From contig JAUMWZ010000046.1 of assembly GCA_030529405.1 (NCBI GenBank), positions 1 through 7,517 of the forward strand: 7,517 nt of DNA, read 5' to 3'. The translations under genes and the position numbers were made by a program. Shown here one piece after another: positions 1-4,746 of the stretch; the stretch's first letter is position 1; each line of letters begins with the position of its first letter. Origin of the DNA: Bacteroides sp. (lineage in GTDB: Bacteria > Bacteroidota > Bacteroidia > Bacteroidales > Bacteroidaceae). Below the pieces are notes generated by a model. The model ran no database searches. It saw only the letters and a list, made by a program, of their open reading frames with translations, and was not told the origin of the DNA.

Positions 1-1115
1 GGTATGTTTAATTCTTTAGCCAAACCTTTCAACGAACGAGATATAACACTCACTTCTTCTTGACGACTACCAAATGACATTCCACTAGCATTCATCAACT
101 GCAAGTAGTCAATGATTATAATCTTCACTCCATGTTCTTTTACCAATCGTCGAGCTTTGGTGCGTAGTTCAAAGACAGACAATGAAGGAGTGTCGTCAAT
201 ATAAAGAGGTGCGTCATTAAGCTGCCTTAATTTGTAATCAAGCTGTTGCCACTCGTGAGGAGCTAACTGTCCGCTCTTGATTTTTTCACTCTCTATTTCG
301 CAAACATTAGAAATAAGACGATTAACAAGCTGAACATTACTCATTTCGAGAGAGAAAACAGCAACAGGATTTCTATAATCTACAGCTATATTCTTAGCCA
401 TTGAAAGCACAAAGGCGGTTTTTCCCATCGCAGGACGTGCAGCTATAATTATCAAATCGGAGTTTTGCCACCCGTGAGTCATCTTGTCTAGCTTAGTAAA
501 TCCACTTTCAAGTCCACTCAAACCGTCACTTCTTCTGGCTGCTTTCTCTATCATTGCATACGCTTCCTTTATTACCGGATAAACATGAGTATAGTCTTTT
601 TTCATGTTTTGTTGCGATAGTTCAAACAGCTTTCCTTCTGCCTCTTGCATCAAGTCATCTACATCGGTAGATTCGTCAAAGGCTTTTGTCTGTATGTTGC
701 TTGAAAAAGAGATAAGATTACGAGCTACAAACTTTTGAGCAATTATTCTTGCGTGGTATTCAATGTGTGCAGACGATGCGACCTTACTACTTAATTGTGC
801 AATATAAAAGTGTCCACCAGATTCCTCCAAATTACCTTGTTTTGTAAGTTGTTCTTTTACGGTTAGAATGTCTATAGGACTTTGTTCTACTGCCAACTTA
901 GTTATGGCTTCATATATAAGCTGATGTCTTTTGTCGTAAAAAGATGCTGGTTTGAGTATTTCTGAAACTAACGAATAGGCATCACGCTCTATCATTATTG
1001 CACCAATAACGGCTTCTTCAAACTCTTTTGCTTGTGGTTGAAGTCTGCCATAATCTGTCAGCACCTCTGCATCTTTCTTTTTTGTAGTCTTGTATGTTCT
1101 CTTTTGTTCCGCCAT
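1..1115 (-). CDS. dnaB: Replicative DNA helicase DnaB, N-terminal 371 codons (partial, runs off left edge)
   Basis: The hexameric replicative helicase unwinds DNA ahead of the replication fork using ATP and contacts primase through its N-terminal domain. The reading frame opens with ATG at 1115 and stays open to the window edge. After a Lys-rich leader (about residues 1-20), the DnaB N-terminal domain begins near 'GRLQPQAKEFEEAVIGAIM' (about 23-41) and extends to roughly residue 130. The RecA-like ATPase domain follows. It shows Walker A ARPAMGKT (226-233, Lys232 and Thr233), FSLEM with the expected catalytic Glu257, and Walker B IIIIDYLQLM with Asp336. The visible part ends at 'LAKELNIP', just before the stretch that normally continues into the arginine-finger region, so about 140-150 C-terminal residues are probably missing. 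No intein interrupts the visible part. The gene is divergent from ispE, with a strong -7 box at 1155-1162. The family call is very secure. Confidence 0.96.
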   Translation of the reverse strand, partial: MAEQKRTYKTTKKKDAEVLTDYGRLQPQAKEFEEAVIGAIMIERDAYSLVSEILKPASFYDKRHQLIYEAITKLAVEQSPIDILTVKEQLTKQGNLEESGGHFYIAQLSSKVASSAHIEYHARIIAQKFVARNLISFSSNIQTKAFDESTDVDDLMQEAEGKLFELSQQNMKKDYTHVYPVIKEAYAMIEKAARRSDGLSGLESGFTKLDKMTHGWQNSDLIIIAARPAMGKTAFVLSMAKNIAVDYRNPVAVFSLEMSNVQLVNRLISNVCEIESEKIKSGQLAPHEWQQLDYKLRQLNDAPLYIDDTPSLSVFELRTKARRLVKEHGVKIIIIDYLQLMNASGMSFGSRQEEVSVISRSLKGLAKELNI

Positions 1116-1154
1116 TTTTCAGATTTTTTCTTTATATGACCTTGTTTCTTTGTG

Positions 1155-1184
1155 CAAAGATATAACCGTCATACTGATAAGTAA
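1155..1184 (-). promoter_or_regulatory. Probable dnaB promoter (Bacteroidetes type)
   Basis: Read on the minus strand, 1162-1155 is TATCTTTG, a perfect match to the Bacteroidetes -7 consensus TAnnTTTG, and it continues as TATCTTTGCA. A weak -33 candidate (TTAC, 1184-1181) lies 18 bp upstream. Transcription would start near 1148 and leave a leader of about 33 nt before the dnaB ATG at 1115. The box match is seen directly; promoter activity is inferred. Confidence 0.6.
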
Positions 1185-1198
1185 TATATTATTTGTAT

Positions 1199-1206
1199 TA
1201 CTTTTG
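1199..1206 (+). promoter_or_regulatory. Candidate -7 box for the ispE-map operon
   Basis: TACTTTTG on the plus strand matches TAnnTTTG exactly. No good TTTG is seen at the usual -33 distance, so this is weaker than the dnaB box. If used, transcription would begin near 1213 and the ispE leader (about 106 nt) would contain the whole 22-bp-period array at 1222-1309. The other TTTG motifs in the region have the wrong spacing to a TA (three bases instead of two). Confidence 0.4.
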
Positions 1207-1221
1207 TCATAGTTATGAACA

Positions 1222-1309
1222 AAAGTATATATAGTTTGTAAATAAACTGTATATAATCAACTTCTTAACTATATATCACTGAAAAGACAACTATATATAA
1301 TTTGAAAAT
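1222..1309. repeat. 22-bp-period tandem array 1 (four units) between dnaB and ispE
   Basis: Four consecutive units start at 1222, 1244, 1266 and 1288, exactly 22 bp apart. Their first 11 bases are AAAGTATATAT, AAACTGTATAT, TAACTATATAT and CAACTATATAT. The following five bases in the best units are AGTTT or AATTT, making a 16-bp imperfect palindrome (consensus AAACTRTATATAGTTT), and the last six bases vary. The same unit and period recur at 3102-3233 and 7464-7517. The array sits between the divergent promoter boxes and the ispE start. It is too short-period to be a CRISPR array. Confidence 0.85.
1226..1255 (+). other. Hairpin formed by two adjacent array units
   Basis: The end of the first palindrome (1226-1237, TATATATAGTTT) pairs with the start of the next unit (1244-1255, AAACTGTATATA) across a 6-nt loop, GTAAAT. 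This gives a 12-bp stem that in RNA has a single G-U pair. It has no following U-tract, so it is not a normal terminator. If ispE transcription starts near 1213, it would fold in the leader about 64 nt before the start codon. Formation in the cell is inferred. Confidence 0.5.
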
Positions 1310-1318
1310 AGAAAGAAT

Positions 1319-2146
1319 ATGGTATGTTTTCCAAATGCTAAGATAAACATCGGACTTAATATTACAGAGAAAAGAAAAGACGGCTATCACAACTTAGAAA
1401 CTATGTTCTACCCCATTACACTTGAAGATAGTTTGGAAATTATTGTAAGTGAGAACAGCGAAACGCCGTATAAACTTTTTGTAAATGGCACAGAAGATTT
1501 ATCAATAATAAACGACAACATAGTCACTAAAGCATATCAATCTATAAAGAACGATTATGACATTCCGCCAATAGAGGTTTACCTTACCAAACAAATACCT
1601 CATGGTGCAGGACTTGGTGGTGGTTCTGCAGATGCTTCTTTCATGCTAAAGCTGATGAACGATAAGTTTAGCTTGGGAATAAGCAATGAGGATTTGGAGG
1701 TTAGAGCAGGAAAGATTGGTGCTGATTGCCCTTTCTTCATACGCAACACACCTACCCTTGCATACGAAAGAGGCGATAGATTTAAGGCAATAGATGTTTC
1801 GCTTTCAGGATATAACATATTGCTAATAAAACCAGACATACATATCTCCACAAAAGAGGCTTTTGATGGTATAGCTCCTTCTAAAGAAAAGGTGGGGGTA
1901 ATAGAGAAATATGTACAAGGCGATATAAAAGAGTGGAAAAATAATATAACTAATGATTTTGAGAAAACAGTATTTGCCCTTTATCCTGAATTAGAGCAAA
2001 TTAAAAACAGACTATACGAAATGGGAGCCGTATATGCTTCAATGAGCGGAACAGGTTCTACCATTTATGGTTTGTTTGATACTGAAATAGAAAATCAAGT
2101 AAACATAAATGAGAATTACTTTATATATAAATCAGAACTAAAGTAA
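1319..2146 (+). CDS. ispE: 4-diphosphocytidyl-2-C-methyl-D-erythritol kinase (IspE)
   Basis: IspE is a cytosolic GHMP-family kinase. It uses ATP to phosphorylate the 2-hydroxyl of CDP-methylerythritol, the fourth step of the MEP route to isopentenyl diphosphate. The 275-residue product is full length for the family. Its N-terminus 'FPNAKINIGLNI' (4-15) carries the active-site Lys8. 'KRKDGYHNLETMFYPI' (18-33) is the substrate-binding signature. The glycine-rich ATP loop PHGAGLGGGSAD spans 94-105. 'GADCPFF' (134-140) supplies catalytic Asp136. The C-terminal GHMP motif 'ASMSGTGSTIYGLF' spans 240-253. The ATG at 1319 gives the expected family N-terminus, and there is no clear Shine-Dalgarno. The map gene starts 14 bp after the stop codon, so the two are probably cotranscribed, although their functions are unrelated. 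The leader contains a 22-bp-period repeat array. The identification is very secure. Confidence 0.97.
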   Translation: MVCFPNAKINIGLNITEKRKDGYHNLETMFYPITLEDSLEIIVSENSETPYKLFVNGTEDLSIINDNIVTKAYQSIKNDYDIPPIEVYLTKQIPHGAGLGGGSADASFMLKLMNDKFSLGISNEDLEVRAGKIGADCPFFIRNTPTLAYERGDRFKAIDVSLSGYNILLIKPDIHISTKEAFDGIAPSKEKVGVIEKYVQGDIKEWKNNITNDFEKTVFALYPELEQIKNRLYEMGAVYASMSGTGSTIYGLFDTEIENQVNINENYFIYKSELK

Positions 2147-2160
2147 ACACAGTTTAGAAA

Positions 2161-3015
2161 ATGAGTAAGAAGATATATGCAGGCAGATATATGCCAGAAG
2201 GATACAGCGATGAAGTAGAAAGAAAAGTACAATCATTCAGAAAGCAAAACATTAAAGTTGCACCACGACACATTATAAAGACACACGCTCAGATAGAGGC
2301 AATAAAAGAGAGTGCAAAGATAAACACTGCCCTACTAGACTTCCTTTCAGAAAACATAAAGGAAGGAATTTCTACTCACGACTTGAACGAGATGGCGCAT
2401 AAATTCACTATTGATGCGGGTGCAATTCCTGCTCCTTTGAACTACGAAGGGTTTCCAAAAAGCATTTGCACAAGCATAAACGAAGTGGTTTGTCACGGTA
2501 TTCCAAACAAGAAAGATATACTAAGAAACGGAGATATAATAAACATCGACGTGTCTACAATATACAAAGGATACTTCTCTGATGCTTCCCGTATGTTTAT
2601 GATTGGTGAGGTAAGCCCGGAAAAGAAAAGGCTTGTTGAAGTTACCAAAGAGTGCTTGCTAATAGGTATTGAAAAGGCTAAACCTTGGGCTAGGTTGGGC
2701 GACATAGGAGCAGCTATACAAAATCATGCAGAGAAAAATGGATATACCATAGTGAGAGAGCTTTGCGGACATGGTGTAGGACTGAAGTTCCACGAAGACC
2801 CAGAAGTAAACCACTACGGAAAAGCTGGCACAGGAATGATGTTAGTACCTGGTATGATATTCACAATAGAACCAATGGTAAATATGGGAAAGAGAAACAT
2901 CTTCATAGATGAAGATGACGAATGGACAGTTATTACTGAAGATGGTATGCCATCAGCACAGTGGGAACATATGATATTGATTACCGAAACGGGAAACGAA
3001 ATGCTTTCTTGGTAG
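2161..3015 (+). CDS. map: Methionine aminopeptidase, type I, with N-terminal extension
   Basis: This metalloenzyme removes the initiator methionine from nascent proteins whose second residue is small. The pita-bread fold occupies about residues 40-284 of 284. All five metal ligands are present: Asp130 and Asp141 in 'NIDVSTIYKGYFSDASR', His204 in 'CGHGVG', Glu237 in 'IEPM' and Glu269 in 'QWEHM'. The substrate-site histidines His112 ('VCHGIP') and His211 ('KFHEDP') are also present. The absence of the type II insert supports type I. An N-terminal extension of about 40 residues, Lys/Arg-rich and without cysteines, precedes the catalytic domain, so it is not the zinc-finger or SEC-C kind. Many Bacteroidetes carry another map in the ribosomal-protein cluster, so this may be a second paralogue (inference). 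The gene starts 14 bp after ispE and has no visible Shine-Dalgarno. No convincing plus-strand terminator follows. Confidence 0.96.
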   Translation: MSKKIYAGRYMPEGYSDEVERKVQSFRKQNIKVAPRHIIKTHAQIEAIKESAKINTALLDFLSENIKEGISTHDLNEMAHKFTIDAGAIPAPLNYEGFPKSICTSINEVVCHGIPNKKDILRNGDIINIDVSTIYKGYFSDASRMFMIGEVSPEKKRLVEVTKECLLIGIEKAKPWARLGDIGAAIQNHAEKNGYTIVRELCGHGVGLKFHEDPEVNHYGKAGTGMMLVPGMIFTIEPMVNMGKRNIFIDEDDEWTVITEDGMPSAQWEHMILITETGNEMLSW

Positions 3016-3101
3016 AATATACTTTTTGCGTAACACGGCAGTCATAAACTGACTATTCGTTGTGTTTGATAAATAGAATATTGTTTTAACTGCTCTCTTT
3101 A

Positions 3102-3233
3102 GCATTATATATTTACTGTTTGTAGAGGACATATTTACATCTTATAAACTGTATATGTTTTAATTGCAGATTGTATATTGTTGATTCGTAAATCATATAT
3201 AGTTTGAAAGCAGACTATATACAGTTTACTTTA
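3102..3233. repeat. 22-bp-period tandem array 2 (six units) between convergent genes
   Basis: Units start at 3102, 3124, 3146, 3168, 3190 and 3212, all exactly 22 bp apart. Their first 11 bases are GCATTATATAT, AGAGGACATAT, AAACTGTATAT, AGATTGTATAT, AAATCATATAT and AGACTATATAC. The last two units carry a full AGTTT right half-site, and the first two are degenerate. A further in-phase remnant, TGGACTTATAT, lies at 3256-3266, two periods beyond the last unit. Adjacent units at 3196-3205 and 3212-3221 can pair as a 10-bp stem around a 6-nt GAAAGC loop, the same geometry as in array 1. The sequence is more diverged than array 3, suggesting an older or less constrained copy. Confidence 0.82.
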
Positions 3234-3266
3234 GAACAAAAACATAAACAAGAAGTGGACTTATAT

Positions 3267-3287
3267 AGTATATTTCAGAGATATACT
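3267..3287. repeat. Small inverted repeat beside array 2
   Basis: AGTATAT (3267-3273) and its exact reverse complement ATATACT (3281-3287) flank a 7-nt centre. It overlaps the phase of array 2 and may be a rearranged pair of half-sites. There is no U-tract, so it is not a terminator by itself. Confidence 0.4.
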
Positions 3288-3419
3288 GTTTTGTGAGCAG
3301 TAACAAATACAAGGAAGAAGAAAAGATATGTGAATATATCTACGGCAAAAGAGATTTTGAAGCAAATAATAACATCGTATTAAGGTGATACTATTTACAC
3401 TTATCAAATCAGTGAGCAT

Positions 3420-3461
3420 AAAAAAAGCGTAAGAATATCTTTAATGATAAACTTACGCTTT
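3420..3461 (-). terminator. Rho-independent terminator of the gyrA-TPR unit
   Basis: A perfect 10-bp stem pairs AAAGCGTAAG (3424-3433) with CTTACGCTTT (3452-3461). The 18-nt centre can add four more pairs (TATC 3436-3439 with GATA 3446-3449). On the minus strand the stem runs into seven consecutive T residues (complement of the A-run 3420-3426), as expected for a terminator. The structure begins 20 bp after the TPR stop codon. The plus strand also has a T-rich tail, so it might act in both directions. Confidence 0.82.
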
Positions 3462-3481
3462 CTTATTTCTTTTCAAGAATA

Positions 3482-4699
3482 TTACTTCATCAAACTTTCA
3501 ATCTCAGCATATTCTTTTTCCATATTTAAGTTATAGTAAATTCTGTAAAGTCCTTGCAACCACAAAGATTGTTTATCTGGCTCCAACTCTCTAGCCTTTT
3601 CATAGAATGGACGAGCAAGATCATACATCTGTTTAACCTTTTCATTGATCTCCTTGTATTTAGGATCTTTCATATCAGAAGGCATTGTTTCTGCCAAATC
3701 TTGAGCCTTCATAACATAAGCAAGACCAATGTTAGAGTAAGCATCTGCATATTCAGGGTCTATTTCTATTGTCTTTTTGTAGAACTCAATAGCATCGTCA
3801 TACTTCTTAAGGTTGTGGAACAAGAACGCCTTAATATAAAGACCTAACTTGTTATTAGGGTTTGCAGCAACCATCTTGTCAGCAACTCCCATAGCTTTCT
3901 CTATTTGTCCTTTGTTTGTGTAGATATCGACAAGATTTGCTAAGAAATAGTCGTGAGCAGGGAATGTTTCTGCACCTTGGTTTAGTATTTCTAAGAACTT
4001 AATTGTGTCTTTCTTTGCCTTGTATGCTTCAGCCAAAGTTTGAAGAGCAAACTTTCCGTTTTCTGGCTCATTAACAGCTGTCGGAGCATATTTGATTACT
4101 GCTTCTTGGTTTCCTACCCTATCTGCCGCAAGAATAGCATAGAATGCTATTTGTGGAAGAAGAGTGTCAGTAGCAGCAATGTTGCTTTCTGCTAACATAT
4201 CATAGCTTGCAGATTCAACATAAGCTCCAAAGAATTTCAAAGCATCTTCATTCCTACCCATATTATAGAAGTGTACACCTCCATTTATAAGTTGTGGACG
4301 CTCAGAAATAAGTGTAGCTGCATTTGCTTTTCTAAACTTATTCTTAATTTTTCCTTTTTCATTTGGAATTTGAGCCAACTTATCACATTGGTTGTAATAG
4401 TGGAACATGTTAAGTATGCTGTTATATGCTCTAACAGTGTCATACTTAGTTCTCAAGAAAGCCTTCTTTATCTCTTCATCATAGTATTTTTTAGAAATAA
4501 ATCCAGCAACGTCCCATGTCTCAGGCATATTCTTGGTTTCCGGATTAACCATAGCTTCCTTAATCAAAGATTCAGCCTTATTAAAATCTGGGTTAGTACC
4601 GTTAGCTATTGATTTAGCTTGCTTTACAGACTTAACCTGTGCAAAACCAGTACCCAAAGCTAATAGGCACAATGCAGTAGCAAATAATAGTTTTTTCAT
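3482..4699 (-). CDS. Exported tetratricopeptide-repeat protein, function unknown
   Basis: This is a 405-residue protein with a typical signal peptide: Lys2-Lys3, a hydrophobic core 'LLFATALCLLALG', and a likely signal peptidase I site after Ala20 (GFA-Q). Cys11 is not in a lipobox, so a soluble periplasmic protein is more likely than a lipoprotein. TPR-like helical pairs are seen at about 135-168 and 250-283, clearest at 284-317 ('YDDAIEFYKKTIEIDPEYAD'), followed by 'AYSNIGLAYVMKA' (320-332). A Lys/Asp-rich insertion (about 335-358) separates this from a last partial repeat, 'ARPFYEKARELEPDK' (362-376). TPRs normally hold protein partners, and no enzymatic domain is visible. The gene lies 47 bp downstream of gyrA on the same strand, with no terminator or clear promoter between, so cotranscription is likely. 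A strong terminator follows. The gene is certain, the exact role is not. Confidence 0.92.
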   Translation of the reverse strand: MKKLLFATALCLLALGTGFAQVKSVKQAKSIANGTNPDFNKAESLIKEAMVNPETKNMPETWDVAGFISKKYYDEEIKKAFLRTKYDTVRAYNSILNMFHYYNQCDKLAQIPNEKGKIKNKFRKANAATLISERPQLINGGVHFYNMGRNEDALKFFGAYVESASYDMLAESNIAATDTLLPQIAFYAILAADRVGNQEAVIKYAPTAVNEPENGKFALQTLAEAYKAKKDTIKFLEILNQGAETFPAHDYFLANLVDIYTNKGQIEKAMGVADKMVAANPNNKLGLYIKAFLFHNLKKYDDAIEFYKKTIEIDPEYADAYSNIGLAYVMKAQDLAETMPSDMKDPKYKEINEKVKQMYDLARPFYEKARELEPDKQSLWLQGLYRIYYNLNMEKEYAEIESLMK

Positions 4700-4746
4700 A
4701 ATTGCTCGCGTTTTTAGTTTATTATTATCGTTTGTTGTATTTATAA

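Larger units (their letters stand above)
3016..3481. other. 466-bp noncoding region between convergent map and TPR genes
   Basis: This AT-rich stretch has no supportable gene. From left to right it holds: a weak hairpin near the map stop (AGTCA 3040-3044 with TGACT 3050-3054, flanked by AACAC 3032-3036 and GTGTT 3062-3066, without a U-tract); the six-unit repeat array at 3102-3233; an AGTATAT/ATATACT inverted repeat at 3267-3287; about 130 bp with no recognisable feature; and the terminator at 3420-3461 for the leftward TPR gene. It is unusually long for a gap between convergent housekeeping genes, which need no promoter there. Confidence 0.8.

Noticed and set aside
1222..1309. CRISPR array
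   Set aside because: The repeat core is 11-16 bp with a 6-11 bp variable part, far shorter than CRISPR repeats and spacers. The units diverge from each other and no cas gene is present.
1600..1851. An 83-codon minus-strand open frame opposite ispE
   Set aside because: It is antisense to the conserved GHMP ATP-binding region and shows no recognisable domain.
3032..3066. Hairpin after map (AGTCA/TGACT inner stem, AACAC/GTGTT outer stem) as the map terminator
   Set aside because: The two 5-bp stems are separated by unequal unpaired bases and there is no U-tract after it, so it is too weak to call a terminator.
3293..3388. A 31-codon plus-strand frame starting at GTG 3293 and ending at TGA 3388
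   Set aside because: It has no ATG, no recognisable domain and no clear promoter, lies in AT-rich intergenic DNA, and is no longer than chance allows.
4700..4746. A separate promoter or terminator in the gyrA-TPR gap
   Set aside because: No stem with a U-tract and no TAnnTTTG box with correct spacing is seen in these 47 bases.
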